Shown: positions 12,388 through 23,150, counted from the stretch's first letter. The stretch: 64,000 nucleotides of DNA from Euptelea pleiosperma (GCA_035048495.1 CM068540.1:12012829-12076828), one strand, 5' to 3'. Notes: generated by a model not told the origin, from the sequence alone. Translations and numbers: made by a program.

Positions 12388-14510
12388 CCATTACTATTGT
12401 TTCAACACATTTGAAGTGTTGGAACAAGATTCGGTACAGTCAAAACAATTTAGCTCCATCCATGCGTCAACGTCTCAAATTGGACTCAGTTTGTGTGTTA
12501 CATTCCGAAGCCTATAACTTGTGACTTTTTCGCAACCGGACCTCGTAATTAGACTCAATTCTTCCATTACTATTGTTTCAACACATTTGAAGTGTTGGAA
12601 CAAGATTCGGTACAGTCAAAACAATTTAGCTCCATCCATGCGTCAACGTCTCAAATTGGACTCAGTTTGTGTGTTACATTCCGAAGCCTATAACTTGTGA
12701 CTTTTTCGCAACCGGACCTCGTAATTAGACTCGAATTCTTCCATTACTATTGTTTCAACACATTTGAAGTGTTGGAACAAGATTCGGTACAGTCAAAACA
12801 ATTTAGCTCCATCCGTGCGTCAACGTCTCAAATTGGACTCAGTTTGTGTGTTACATTCCGAAGCCTATAACTTGTGACTTTTTCGCAACCGGACCTCGTA
12901 ATTAGACTCGAATTCTTCCATTACTATTGTTTCAACACATTTGAAGTGTTGGAACAAGATTCGGTACAGTCAAAACAATTTAGCTCCATCCGTGCGTCAA
13001 CGTCTCAAATTGGACTCAGTTTGTGTGTTACATTCCGAAGCCTATAACTTGTGACTTTTTCGCAACCGGACCTCGTAATTAGACTCGAATTCTTCCATTA
13101 CTATTGTTTCAACACATTTGAAGTGTTGGAACAAGATTCGGTACAGTTCAAACAATTTAGCTCCATCCGTGCGTCAACGTCTCAAATTGGACTCAGTTTG
13201 TGTGTTATATTCCGAAGCCTATAACTTGTGACTTTTTCGCAACCGGACCTCGTAATTAGACTCGAATTCTTCCATTACTATTGTTTCAACACATTTGAAG
13301 TGTTGGAACAAGATTCGGTACAGTCAAAACAATTTAGCTCCATCCATGCGTCAACGTCTCAAATTGGACTCAGTTTGTGTGTTACATTCCGAAGCCTATA
13401 ACTTTTGACTTTTTCGCAACCGGACCTCGTAATTAGACTCGAATTCTTCCATTACTATTGTTTCAACACATTTGAAGTGTTGGAACAAGATTCGTGACAG
13501 TCGAAACAAGTTAGCTCCATCCGTGCGTCAACGTCTCAAATTGGACTCAGTATGTGTGTTACATTCCGAAGCCTATAACTTATGACTTTTTCGCAACCGG
13601 ACCTCGTAATTTGACTCGAATTCTTCCATTACTATTGTTTCAACACATTTGAAGTGTTAGAACAAGATTCGTGACAGTCGAAACAAGTTAGCTCCATCCG
13701 TGCGTCAACGTCTCAAATTGGACTCAGTTTGTGTGTTACATTCCGAAGCCTATAACTTGTGACTTTTTCGCAACCGGACCTCGTAATTAGACTCGCATTC
13801 TTCCATTACTATTGTTTCAACACATTTGAAGTGTTGGAACAAGATTCGGTACAGTCAAAACAATTTAGCTCCATCCGTGCGTCAACGTCTCAAATTGGAC
13901 TCAGTTTGTGTGTTACATTCCGAAGCCTATAACTTGTGACTTTTTCGCAACCGGACCTCGTAATTAGACTCCAATTCTTCCATTACTATTGTTTCAACAC
14001 ATTTGAAGTGTTGGAACAAGATTCGGTACAGTCAAAACAATTTAGCTCCATCCGTGCGTCAACGTCTCAAATTGGACTCAGTTTGTGTGTTACATTCCGA
14101 AGCCTATAACTTGTGACTTTTTCGCAACCGGACCTCGTAATTAGACTCGAATTCTTCCATTACTATTGTTTCAACACATTTGAAGTGTTGGAACAAGATT
14201 CGGTACAGTCAAAACAATTTAGCTCCATCCATGCGTCAACGTCTCAAATTGGACTCAGTTTGTGTGTTACATTCCGAAGCCTATAACTTGTGACTTTTTC
14301 GCAACCGGACCTCGTAATTAGACTCCAATTCTTCCATTACTATTGTTTCAACACATTTGAAGTGTTGGAACAAGATTCGGTACAGTCAAAACAATTTAGC
14401 TCCATCCATGCGTCAACGTCTCAAATTGGACTCAGTTTGTGTGTTACATTCCGAAGCCTATAACTTTTGACTATTTTGCAACCGGACCTCGTAATTAGAC
14501 TCGAATTCTT
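12388..14510. repeat. Segmental duplication within the array, copy 2 (12 monomers)
   Basis: This is the partner of 7964-10087. The shared rare monomer lies at 13095, with cagttcaaac at 13144 and gttatattcc just after 13200. The same order of ccatgcg monomers precedes it and the same ccatgcg then gtgacag pair follows it. Private changes in this copy include a 1-bp loss at gactcaattc (about 12555), gtgttagaac near 13655, actcgcattc near 13795 and gactattttgcaacc near 14470. Confidence 0.65.
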
Positions 14511-15926
14511 CCATTACTATTGTTTCAACACATTTGAAGTGTTGGAACAAGATTCGTGACAGTCGAAACAAGTTAGCTCCATCCGTGCGTCAACGTCTCA
14601 AATTGGACTCAGTATGTGTGTTACATTCCGAAGCCTATAACTTATGACTTTTTCGCAACCGGACCTCGTAATTTGACTCGAATTCTTCCATTACTATTGT
14701 TTCAACACATTTGAAGTGTTGGAACAAGATTCGGTACAGTCAAAACAATTTAGCTCCATCCGTGCGTCAACGTCTCAAATTGGACTCAGTTTGTGTGTTA
14801 CATTCCGAAGCCTATAACTTGTGACTTTTTCGCAACCGGACCTCGTAATTAGACTCCAATTCTTCCATTACTATTGTTTCAACACATTTGAAGTGTTGGA
14901 ACAAGATTCGGTACAGTCAAAACAATTTAGCTCCATCCATGCGTCAACGTCTCAAATTGGACTCAGTTTGTGTGTTACATTCCGAAGCCTATAACTTGTG
15001 ACTTTTTCGCAACCGGACCTCGTAATTAGACTCCAATTCTTCCATTACTATTGTTTCAACACATTTGAAGTGTTGGAACAAGATTCGGTACAGTCAAAAC
15101 AATTTAGCTCCATCCATGCGTCAACGTCTCAAATTGGACTCAGTTTGTGTGTTACATTCCGAAGCCTATAACTTTTGAATTTTTCGCAACCGGACCTCGT
15201 AATTAGACTCGAATTCTTCCATTACTATTGTTTCAACACATTTGAAGTGTTGGAACAAGATTCGGTACAGTCAAAACAATTTAGCTCCATCCATGCGTCA
15301 ACGTCTCAAATTGGACTCAGTTTGTGTGTTACATTCCGAAGCCTATAACTTATGACTTTTTCGCAACCGGACCTCGTAATTAGACTCGAATTCTTCCATT
15401 ACTATTGTTTCAACACATTTGAAGTGTTGGAACAAGATTCGTGACAGTCGAAACAAGTTAGCTCCATCCGTGCGTCAACGTCTCAAATTGGACTCAGTAT
15501 GTGTGTTACATTCCGAAGCCTATAACTTATGACTTTTTCGCAACCGGACCTCGTAATTTGACTCGAATTCTTCCATTACTATTGTTTCAACACATTTGAA
15601 GTGTTGGAACAAGATTCGGTACAGTCAAAACAATTTAGCTCCATCCGTGCGTCAACGTCTCAAATTGGACTCAGTTTGTGTGTTACATTCCGAAGCCTAT
15701 AACTTGTGACTTTTTCGCAACCGGACCTCGTAATTAGACTCGAATTCTTCCATTACTATTGTTTCAACACATTTGAAGTATTGGAACAAGATTCGGTACA
15801 GTCCAAACAATTTAGCTCCATCCGTGCGTCAACGTCTCAAATTGGACTCAGTTTGTGTGTTACATTCCGAAGCCTATAACTTGTGACTTTTTCGCAACCG
15901 GACCTCGTAATTAGACTCGAATTCTT

Positions 15927-17274
15927 CCATTACTATTGTTTCAACACATTTGAAGTGTTGGAACAAGATTCGGTACAGTCAAAACAATTTAGCTCCATCC
16001 ATGCGTCAACGTCTCAAATTGGACTCAGTTTGTGTGTTACATTCCGAAGCCTATAACTTTTGACTTTTTCGCAACCGGACCTCGTAATTAGACTCGAATT
16101 CTTCCATTACTATTGTTTCAACACATTTGAAGTGTTGGAACAAGATTCGTGACAGTCGAAACAAGTTAGCTCCATCCGTGCGTCAACGTCTCAAATTGGA
16201 CTCAGTATGTGTGTTACATTCCGAAGCCTATAACTTATGACTTTTTCGCAACCGAACCTCGTAATTTGACTCGAATTCTTCCATTACTATTGTTTCAACA
16301 CATTTGATGTGTTAGAACAAGATTCGTGACAGTCGAAACAAGTTCGCTCCATCCGTGCGTCAACGTCTCAAATTGGGCTCAGTTTTGTGTTACATTCCGA
16401 AGCCTATAACTTGTGACTTTTTCGCAACCGGACCTCGTAATTAGACTCGCATTCTTCCATTACTATTGTTTCAACACATTTGAAGTGTTGGAACAAGATT
16501 CGGTACAGTCAAAACAATTTAGCTCCATCCGTGTGTCAACGTCTCAAATTGGACTTAGTTTGTGTGTTATATTCCGAAGCCTATAACTTGTGACTTTTTC
16601 TCAACCGGACCTCGTAATTAGACTCGAATTCTTCCATTACTATTGTTTCAACACATTTGAAGTGTTGGAACAAGATTCGGTACAGTCAAAACAATTTAGC
16701 TCCATCCATGCGTCAACGTCTCAAATTGGACTCAGTTTGTGTGTTACATTCCGAAGCCAATAACTTTTGACTTTTTCGCAACCGGACCTCGTAATTAGAC
16801 TCGAATTCTTCCATTACTATTGTTTCAACACATTTGAAGGGTTGGAACAAGATTCGTGACAGTCGAAACAAGTTAGCTCCATCCGTGCGTCAACGTCTCA
16901 AATTGGACTCAGTATGTGTGTTACATTCCGAAGCCTATAACTTATGACTTTTTCGCAACCGGACCTCGTAATTTGACTCGAATTCTTCCATTACTATTGT
17001 TTCATCACATTTGAAGTGTTAGAACAAGATTCGTGACAGTCGAAACAAGTTCGCTCCATCCGTGCGTCAACGTCTCAAATTGGGCTCAGTTTTGTGTTAC
17101 ATTCCGAAGCCTATATAACTTGTGACTTTTTCGCAACCGGACCTCGTAATTAGACTCGCATTCTTCCATTACTATTGTTTCAACACATTTGAAGTGTTGG
17201 AACAAGATTCGGTACAGTCAAAACAATTTAGCTCCATCCGTGTGTCAACGTCTCAAATTGGACTTAGTTTGTGT

Positions 17275-17277
<3 letters not shown>
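15927..17277. repeat. Diverged four-monomer units next to the LINE
   Basis: A recurring order of four monomer variants is visible: ccatgcg with acttttgac; gtgacag with cagtatg, acttatgac and aatttgactcg; gtgttagaac with agttcgctcc and gggctcagttttgtg; then gtgtgtcaac with gacttag. The agttcgctcc marker is at 16341 and 17048, 707 bp apart, which is four monomers minus the 1-bp deletion in gggctcag. The same order reappears beyond the LINE (marker at 23873). These monomers carry more private changes than those at the left edge, for example gatgtgttag, gaagggttgg, tcatcacat and a 2-bp insertion giving tatataac near 17113. The LINE lies in the fourth monomer type. Confidence 0.7.
17261..17277. 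repeat. Target-site duplication, left copy
   Basis: The 17-nt gacttagtttgtgtgtt is repeated directly at 23200-23216, on the other side of the LINE. It carries the uncommon T of gacttag (most monomers have gactcag), so the two copies share a private marker beyond the general satellite match. The last one or two T merge with the T run, so the exact length is 15-17 bp. Interrupted satellite sequence resumes in phase after the right copy. Confidence 0.9.
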
Positions 17278-17325
<48 letters not shown>

Positions 17326-17373
17326 GGAATTAAGCTTGGGGTTTGGCAGACCCCTACCTGACCTTAAAACATA
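17276..17373 (-). other. LINE 3' UTR and poly(A) tail
   Basis: On the element's sense strand the ORF2 stop is followed by about 49 nt of 3' UTR (17373-17325) and then a pure run of 49 A (17324-17276, T on the plus strand). It abuts the left target-site duplication directly. I saw no obvious AATAAA in the short UTR. Such a long uninterrupted tail is expected to erode by slippage, which argues for a young insertion, although homopolymer length in an assembly is approximate. Confidence 0.85.
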
Positions 17374-20300
17374 TCAAGTCCGGAAGTACAAGCGACCGGA
17401 AGCATCCTCCACAAGGATTGTTGAAAGTTCAGAAGAAAAGGAGGATGGATCCAAATAATTACAAGCAAAAGAGGAAACTAAGGAAGCAAGAAGATCAGCA
17501 GCTCTGTTGACTGCGCGATAAACATGAATGATATCAAAGTATGCAAATCTGGAACGGCAATGCTTGATAGACCCAACTAGCTTCCGTGATCTCCATGGGG
17601 TAGCTAAGGAGCCTTTAACAATCCCAACTGCTTGGGACGAATCTGATGCAACTTGGATAGAAGTAATACCACGAGAAAGTGCTAATTCCAAGCCGATGGA
17701 GATAGCTTGCAATTCATGAAAAATGATGGTCTCTTTCCGACACCCACCAGCAAAAGCCATATCTGGAAGACCCTGATAATCTCGCAATATACCTCCATAG
17801 CCCGCAGAATGGTCTGTCAAAGAGCCATCGGTGTTGAGCAACCAAGTATTCTGAATGGGAGGAATCCATTTACAGATTAGAGGTAAAGTGTGGGTAAAGG
17901 AAACCGGGATGTTCCATGAGCCAAAGAATTCTCTACTCCGAGGAGAGTCTTCAATTTTGGAGTCTAGAGAATAAAGCCTAATTCTGGTAGCCTCTAGAAT
18001 ATGCTGAAGGATAATTTCTTTAGGAAGAAAAATGTTTTGAAAGGTACGCATATTCCGTTCCCGCCATATCATATAAATGGTAGCATTGAAAGCTACTTGG
18101 AGAACTTGAGAGATTAAGTCAGAACCTGAAAAGTTGTGAAGAATCCATTGGGCTTCAAAGTCAGAAGACGCCACAGTCCGTTTAAAGCGAGAGGTTAGGA
18201 GCACTTGAGTCCATACATATTGAGTGTAAGGACAATCAAAGTAGAGGTGTTTTGCAGTCTCCTCTTCCATCATACAAAAGACACATTTGAAGTTGCCAAC
18301 TAAGTGCCGAATTTGTGGTTTATCTTTTGTAAGAAGACCTCCCTTTATAGCAAGCCAGGAGATAAAACTATGTCGTGGAATAGAAAGACGATTCCAGACA
18401 ATGTTACACCAGTCAACCTTTTCGTAGCTCGAACAAACGGCTTCATATGCTGAACCAAGAGAAAATAGACCCGACTGGGAAGGTTTCCAAATCACATCAT
18501 CGTCAAGCATAAGAGGATCTAAATCAACTTCAGCAAGATTATTCCAGATCTGATCAAGTTCCACCGTATGAGCTAAAGGGCAAGACCATACTCCATTAGC
18601 AATGAGAAGGGAAACTTTGTCTGAAAGATGAAGGCGATTGTCAAAACGCTGGTTGCGTTGGAAAACATCCAGTAAAATCCCTTGCGGATGCCATGGGTCA
18701 TGCCAAAGTAAAGTGTTCTGGCCATTCCCGATAATGTATAAAATCAGCTTATTAGCTATTGGTCGAGAAGCAAGTATCTTTCTCCATATCCATGAACAGT
18801 TCTGTGGAATAGCCATCGTCCAGAAATGCTTGTCCTTGATGAGGTTAGATTTAGTCCATTGAACCCATAGACTATCATGATTTGAGGCTATTGCAAAGAC
18901 ATGTCTAAGAATGGCTGCCTTATTCCAATGAACGAGGTTCTTCAACCCTAGGCCACCTTCAGCCTTCGGGGAACATATCTTAGACCAAGCAATAGGTTGG
19001 GATTTTCGGACAAGGTCAGTGCCTCCCCATAAGAACCTTGCAAAAAGACTTTCCATCTTCTTTATTATGTGCTTAGGCAGAAGGAAACAGTAACTCCAGT
19101 AGAGCTGAATGCTGTTAAGAACTGACCGGATCAATTCTAATCTGCCTGCATAAGAAAGTATCTTACCCTTCCAAGATTGTAGCCGAGATAATAATCGATC
19201 AAGAAGAGGTTGACAGTCCAAGGCCGATAGTCTAGAAGAGACCAAGGGCAGTCCCAAATATCTGATGGGTATAGGCCCTTCTTGAAAGCCAAGAATATCC
19301 ATAACTTCAGTGTTAGTAGATTCATCCAATCCAGAACTAAAGAAAGTACTCTTAGCTCGATTGGCTTCTAATCCTGTGAGTTCTTTGAAGTGGTGGAGAA
19401 CTTCATAAAGGGAAGCGGCAGATTGTACGTCGCCCCCAAAGAAGACCATAAGATCATCGGCGAAACAGAGATGAGTGATGATTGGGGAGCAACATTTCGG
19501 GTGCAAAGTAAAAAGTCCATCCTGAGCTTTTTGATGCAGCAGAACATTGAACATTTCCATAGCAAGAACGAAGAGATATGGGGACATAGGGTCTCCCTGT
19601 CTGAGTCCTTTGCGGCCTTCAAAATATCCCTCCGGGCTCCCATTTATTAAAATGGAAAATTTGACAGTAGAAAGACAAGCGCTAATCCAGTCAATAACAT
19701 CAGGATGGAAGTTTAGTTTGCGGAGTAGATCAAGAATGAAATCCCATCGGAGGTTGTCGAAAGCCTTCTTAAGATCAATTTTGACCGTACAACGGGGCGG
19801 AGAATTATTGCGGTGGTAGTTCCGGAAAAGCTCATGACAGATCTGAATGTTGTCACTTATATGGCGGCCTTGGATAAAGGCAGTTTGAGAAGGCTCAACC
19901 AAAGAAGGCAGATTCTGCTTCAATCTATTGGCCAAGATTTTTGATATACATTTGTATATAACATTACACCAAGAGATGGGTCGGAAATCTTGAACAGTAG
20001 TTGGATTACTCACCTTAGGAATAAGAGAAATAAAGGTTGAGTTAACGCCGCAAGGAAGCTTGTGCGATCGGAAGAAATTTCGGATTGCTTTGATGAAGTC
20101 GACTCCAATAATATGCCAAGTCTTCTTGAAGAAGCAAGCATTAAAGCCATCCGGGCCTGGAGCCTTATTGTCATTCATGCTGAAAAGGACTTGCTGGATC
20201 TCTTTGTCTGTGACTGCAACAGCCATCTCATTCTTTTGGATATCATCGTGAGTTTTTTCTAAATAGAGGGAATGAAGTAAATCAGAATTGTAATCACCCT

Positions 20301-21540
20301 CCACAGAACCCAGCTGACCATGGAAATACCTAAGAATTTCTGCTTTAATATCGTTGGCCTCCGTAAGTTTCCGATTAGTCTGATCATAAAGGCTGAAAAT
20401 AGCATTTCGAGATCGTCTCGCTTTGAGAGAACTGTGGAAAAAAGCTGTGTTGCTATCACCAAGAGTTAGCCAATTAACTCTAGATTTCTGCTTCAAATAA
20501 GATTCCTCAAAGGCTGCAAGAGTGGAATAAGTTTTAAGCAAAGTGACTTCTTGAACACTAATGGATTCATCTCCAGGAGATTGTTGGATGAGCTTTTGGA
20601 TCGCCTCAAGGTGTGTTTTGGCAGAACTGACCTGATTTCTTAAATCATTGAAGGTCAAATGATTCCAGTCTTTGAGCTTAGTCTTCAAGAGTTTAAGCTT
20701 TTGAGTAAGACGGAACATGGGATTCCCAGAAATAGTAACTTTCCAGACATCAGCCACTAGCTTGAAAAAATTGGGGTAATCAACCCAAAAGTTAAAAAAC
20801 TTGAAGGGTTTTATGCCCGATGAATGTTTATGCCACCAAGTCAAAAGCATAGGACTGTGGTCAGAAATACCAGAAGGAAGAAATTCAGCCTCTGTGTCAT
20901 TGAAGTTGTTGATCCAAAAGTGGTTAACTAAAACCCGATCAAGCTTACAAAGAATTTGATTGCTCCCATGATTCTTATTGCTCCAAGAGTACTTCATGCC
21001 AGCGTGTTTCAGATCCTCCAAACCAGAATCAGACAAGCAGTCCTTGAATTCTCTGATCGTGCTAAGTTTGACAGGAGCACCTCCAATCTTTTCATCTGCA
21101 AATCGGATGGTGTTAAAGTCCCCCATAACTGTCCAAGGGGTAGTAATATTACCAGCAAGTGAAGTCAGGAACTGCCATAATTCCCTTCTAGGTTCCTTCT
21201 TATTATCGGCATAAACAACCGTTAAAAGAAAATGCTTGTTACCAGCCAAATCAGTAACAGCACAGTGGATAGCCTGATGAATCTTGTGCAGGACTTTGAT
21301 ATCCACAACAGCGGGGTTCCAAAGTATCCAGATACGGCCATTTATGGCACAACTATAATTCTCAATAAGTTCCCAACCTGGGCAGATCCAAGAGTGAATA
21401 CGACTCCGCTGGGTACTTCGCACCTTTGTTTCAATTAGGCCGATAATCGATAAATGCTTGAGGTTGATAAAACTCTTGACTTCCCGCTGTTTATTGGAGT
21501 CATTAAGACCCCGTATGTTCCAGACTGCGATGTTATTCAT
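17374..21540 (-). CDS. LINE ORF2: endonuclease / reverse transcriptase / RNase H polyprotein
   Basis: The 1388-aa replication protein nicks target DNA, copies the element RNA from the nick and can remove template RNA. The N-terminal AP-like endonuclease (about 1-235) shows N8 in WNIRG, E37 in IETK, Y110, D141 and N143 in GDFN, D201 in KLDR, and D227/H228 in SDH. The reverse transcriptase (about 450-760) shows APGPDG (460-465), D589 in KIDLKKAFD, RQGDPMSP (647-654) and the catalytic FADD (693-696). A zf-RVT finger follows, with C1086, C1089, H1098 and C1103. The RNase H domain (about 1230-1360) has D1238, E1276, D1300 and D1349. I start at the first in-frame ATG (21540), which overlaps the ORF1 stop; upstream the frame stays open without an ATG. 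No frameshift or stop is present. One small oddity is RPISWCN, where RPISLCN is usual in plant LINEs. Activity is inference. Confidence 0.95.
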   Translation of the reverse strand: MNNIAVWNIRGLNDSNKQREVKSFINLKHLSIIGLIETKVRSTQRSRIHSWICPGWELIENYSCAINGRIWILWNPAVVDIKVLHKIHQAIHCAVTDLAGNKHFLLTVVYADNKKEPRRELWQFLTSLAGNITTPWTVMGDFNTIRFADEKIGGAPVKLSTIREFKDCLSDSGLEDLKHAGMKYSWSNKNHGSNQILCKLDRVLVNHFWINNFNDTEAEFLPSGISDHSPMLLTWWHKHSSGIKPFKFFNFWVDYPNFFKLVADVWKVTISGNPMFRLTQKLKLLKTKLKDWNHLTFNDLRNQVSSAKTHLEAIQKLIQQSPGDESISVQEVTLLKTYSTLAAFEESYLKQKSRVNWLTLGDSNTAFFHSSLKARRSRNAIFSLYDQTNRKLTEANDIKAEILRYFHGQLGSVEGDYNSDLLHSLYLEKTHDDIQKNEMAVAVTDKEIQQVLFSMNDNKAPGPDGFNACFFKKTWHIIGVDFIKAIRNFFRSHKLPCGVNSTFISLIPKVSNPTTVQDFRPISWCNVIYKCISKILANRLKQNLPSLVEPSQTAFIQGRHISDNIQICHELFRNYHRNNSPPRCTVKIDLKKAFDNLRWDFILDLLRKLNFHPDVIDWISACLSTVKFSILINGSPEGYFEGRKGLRQGDPMSPYLFVLAMEMFNVLLHQKAQDGLFTLHPKCCSPIITHLCFADDLMVFFGGDVQSAASLYEVLHHFKELTGLEANRAKSTFFSSGLDESTNTEVMDILGFQEGPIPIRYLGLPLVSSRLSALDCQPLLDRLLSRLQSWKGKILSYAGRLELIRSVLNSIQLYWSYCFLLPKHIIKKMESLFARFLWGGTDLVRKSQPIAWSKICSPKAEGGLGLKNLVHWNKAAILRHVFAIASNHDSLWVQWTKSNLIKDKHFWTMAIPQNCSWIWRKILASRPIANKLILYIIGNGQNTLLWHDPWHPQGILLDVFQRNQRFDNRLHLSDKVSLLIANGVWSCPLAHTVELDQIWNNLAEVDLDPLMLDDDVIWKPSQSGLFSLGSAYEAVCSSYEKVDWCNIVWNRLSIPRHSFISWLAIKGGLLTKDKPQIRHLVGNFKCVFCMMEEETAKHLYFDCPYTQYVWTQVLLTSRFKRTVASSDFEAQWILHNFSGSDLISQVLQVAFNATIYMIWRERNMRTFQNIFLPKEIILQHILEATRIRLYSLDSKIEDSPRSREFFGSWNIPVSFTHTLPLICKWIPPIQNTWLLNTDGSLTDHSAGYGGILRDYQGLPDMAFAGGCRKETIIFHELQAISIGLELALSRGITSIQVASDSSQAVGIVKGSLATPWRSRKLVGSIKHCRSRFAYFDIIHVYRAVNRAADLLASLVSSFACNYLDPSSFSSELSTILVEDASGRLYFRT
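21533..21540 (-). other. ORF1/ORF2 8-nt overlap (ATGAATAA)
   Basis: On the sense strand ATGAATAA contains both the ORF2 start (ATG) and, in the other frame, the ORF1 stop (TAA, reading GAT GAA TAA). No in-frame ATG of ORF2 lies upstream of it. Such overlaps in bicistronic non-LTR elements are compatible with termination-reinitiation by the same ribosome. The mechanism here is inference. Confidence 0.85.
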
Positions 21541-22933
21541 CAGAAACAGAGGAAGGATGAATACCTTCGCAGGTGCTTCCCTTAGCAACTCCTACCTTAG
21601 TGCTATGAACCATTGCAGCAATACCTTCTCGCAATCGAGTGACTGAATCAATTGTGGAACCCTTGCGTTGTAGGATCTGTAGTTCATTACGGCTAAAATC
21701 TGAAGGGCCAACATTGCTAGTAAGCTTCGAGGAATCAATTACAACAGCAGCAGGCTGGGCATCGATGCTCTCATCCAAAATACTAAATTTGTTACGAAGT
21801 TGGAGGACGTCGGTAGAAAAACCTGAGTGGCCAGAAGGTAGGATCGGTGCCACATTAAGACAAACACTTGGTAGGGTCAAAGTGGATGCTGGGGTAGTCC
21901 ATTCATCAACATCAACCGCTTGACAGAGGTCTGCAACCTTGTCAATGGGTATCGCTAAGTCAGTGCTCAGATCATTCGCCGGAGTAGATTTTGCAATAGG
22001 AACCCACTCCTGTCGGATAGTTTTCTTAGAACTTAGGCAACCCTTGTCACTGTGACCAAGAGAACAACAAATAGAGCACTTAAGAGGTTTCCAAGCATAC
22101 TCCACCATAATCACAGCTTGAGGATCTTCAACAGTTTCAACGGTGATTGATTCAGGGAATAAGCTTGTCGGGCAGACTTCAACGCAGACTCGTGCAAAGT
22201 CTAGCCGACTACGATTTTCTGTGGGACCATCAAGGCAAATCGGTTTGCCTACTGCACTGGCTACATAGCTAATGCCATTGGGAGACCAGAGAATTTTAGG
22301 AAGGTCAAGAAGCTTAATCCAAATGGGGAGTGAGTGGAATTTGGTAAACAGAGAATCAACATTTGGTTGCCATGGTCGAATCACAAGGAGTCGCCCTGAG
22401 ATGAACCAAGGGCCTCCATCCAAAACATTCTCTCGATCGGCAGAATCAGAGAATTTCATATAGAGGAGTCCATTTTCTTGCATCGATAGATCTAAAACAC
22501 CCTTGGGTTTCCATAATTTTTCAAGAGAATTTTTGATCCAGTAGAAAGGGAGTTTCTTACCAACTATCTTGCCAACAAGGTAGTCTTCCCATATAGTTCT
22601 CCCTTCGTCAAGGACTTCAATAGGGCATCTGACAACTGGTTTGCCATCAATAAGACAGGGAGGAAAGAATTGAAGCCCAGATTTCGATTTAGTGGTAAGA
22701 TTGGGTTTGGAAAAAAGAGATTTCCAGGGCAAAGGATTAGAAGGAACGGGAATATGCTCGGCAGGGGTAGTTCCAAGAGCCGGAAAATCCTCAACTACAA
22801 CAGGTTGCGGAGAAGAAATTACCGGCAAAGAAACCGCTGGAGGGCTACTAGAAAACCCAGTCGATTGGCTCTCAATATTAGAATCAAGAGAGCCATTATG
22901 AACAAGAGGGGCAAGCCCCGAAGGGCTTGCCAT
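21533..22933 (-). CDS. LINE ORF1: DUF4283 / CCHC zinc-knuckle RNA-binding protein
   Basis: The 466-aa product is expected to coat the element RNA and form the ribonucleoprotein needed for retrotransposition. The N-terminal 90 residues are rich in Ser and Pro and probably disordered. A DUF4283-like region follows (about 105-255), with the typical WKPKG (141-145), GGPWFI (173-178), RPW (186-188) and LPIWIKL (202-208) landmarks. A CCHC knuckle of spacing C-x2-C-x4-H-x4-C uses C286, C289, H294 and C299, and follows a VEYAWKPLKC stretch. The C-terminal third is of no recognised domain. The start is the first ATG in frame (CCATGGCA context, G at +4); the open frame continues upstream without an ATG. 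It lies upstream of ORF2 and overlaps it by 8 nt. There are no internal stops. Confidence 0.93.
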   Translation of the reverse strand: MASPSGLAPLVHNGSLDSNIESQSTGFSSSPPAVSLPVISSPQPVVVEDFPALGTTPAEHIPVPSNPLPWKSLFSKPNLTTKSKSGLQFFPPCLIDGKPVVRCPIEVLDEGRTIWEDYLVGKIVGKKLPFYWIKNSLEKLWKPKGVLDLSMQENGLLYMKFSDSADRENVLDGGPWFISGRLLVIRPWQPNVDSLFTKFHSLPIWIKLLDLPKILWSPNGISYVASAVGKPICLDGPTENRSRLDFARVCVEVCPTSLFPESITVETVEDPQAVIMVEYAWKPLKCSICCSLGHSDKGCLSSKKTIRQEWVPIAKSTPANDLSTDLAIPIDKVADLCQAVDVDEWTTPASTLTLPSVCLNVAPILPSGHSGFSTDVLQLRNKFSILDESIDAQPAAVVIDSSKLTSNVGPSDFSRNELQILQRKGSTIDSVTRLREGIAAMVHSTKVGVAKGSTCEGIHPSSVSDE

Positions 22934-23150
22934 GGAAGAATAGAAGGGTAATTGCAAGAAAAAACGACGGAGAAGGAACAATCCCAAATAAATCAACTAA
23001 AATCAGCAAGAATAAAGAAGAATTAAAGGGAACAATGGAGACTAAGAGAGCTTACCGAAGCAAAATCTCAATCCTCAATGGAAACCCTAGGAGAGAGAAA
23101 GGAGCAAAAATCCCCATTTCATTCTCAGAACTTGTTTTACTCAGTTTTTC

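Larger units (their letters stand above)
1..17277. repeat. 177-bp satellite array, subfamily 1, left block
   Basis: About 97.6 head-to-tail monomers with a 177-bp period: the phrase ccattactattg recurs at 1, 178, 355, 532 and so on. Most monomers differ at only a few recurrent sites: ttcggtacag or ttcgtgacag; tcaaaacaatt or tcgaaacaagtt; ccgtgcg or ccatgcg; cagtttgtg or cagtatgtg; acttGtgac, acttTtgac or acttAtgac; and aattagactcg, aatttgactcg or aattagactcc. Indels are rare (for example one A lost near 4301 and near 10320). Most monomers carry an EcoRI site (170-175 in the first copy), so EcoRI digestion should give a 177-bp ladder. The length is typical of plant centromeric satellites; the centromere assignment is inference. 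No gene lies in this stretch. Confidence 0.97.

Noticed and set aside
1..17277. CRISPR-like array of direct repeats
   Set aside because: The repeats are contiguous 177-bp satellite units without unique spacers, in a plant context.
17276..17324. Simple-sequence poly(T) microsatellite
   Set aside because: Its position between a target-site duplication and the LINE 3' UTR shows that it is the poly(A) tail of a minus-strand insertion.
17122..17458. Plus-strand frames with a long Phe run across the LINE tail
   Set aside because: They translate the 49-T run and the antisense of the LINE 3' UTR; not coding.
18638..22951. Plus-strand and out-of-frame ORFs inside the LINE
   Set aside because: They are shadows of ORF1 and ORF2, which carry the recognisable domains.
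22997..23055. Possible intron in the LINE 5' UTR (GTAAGC donor, TTTTAG acceptor on the sense strand, 59 nt)
   Set aside because: It is shorter than most plant introns, and a spliced RNA would lose it on retrotransposition, so a retained intron in a full-length copy is unlikely. RNA evidence would be needed.
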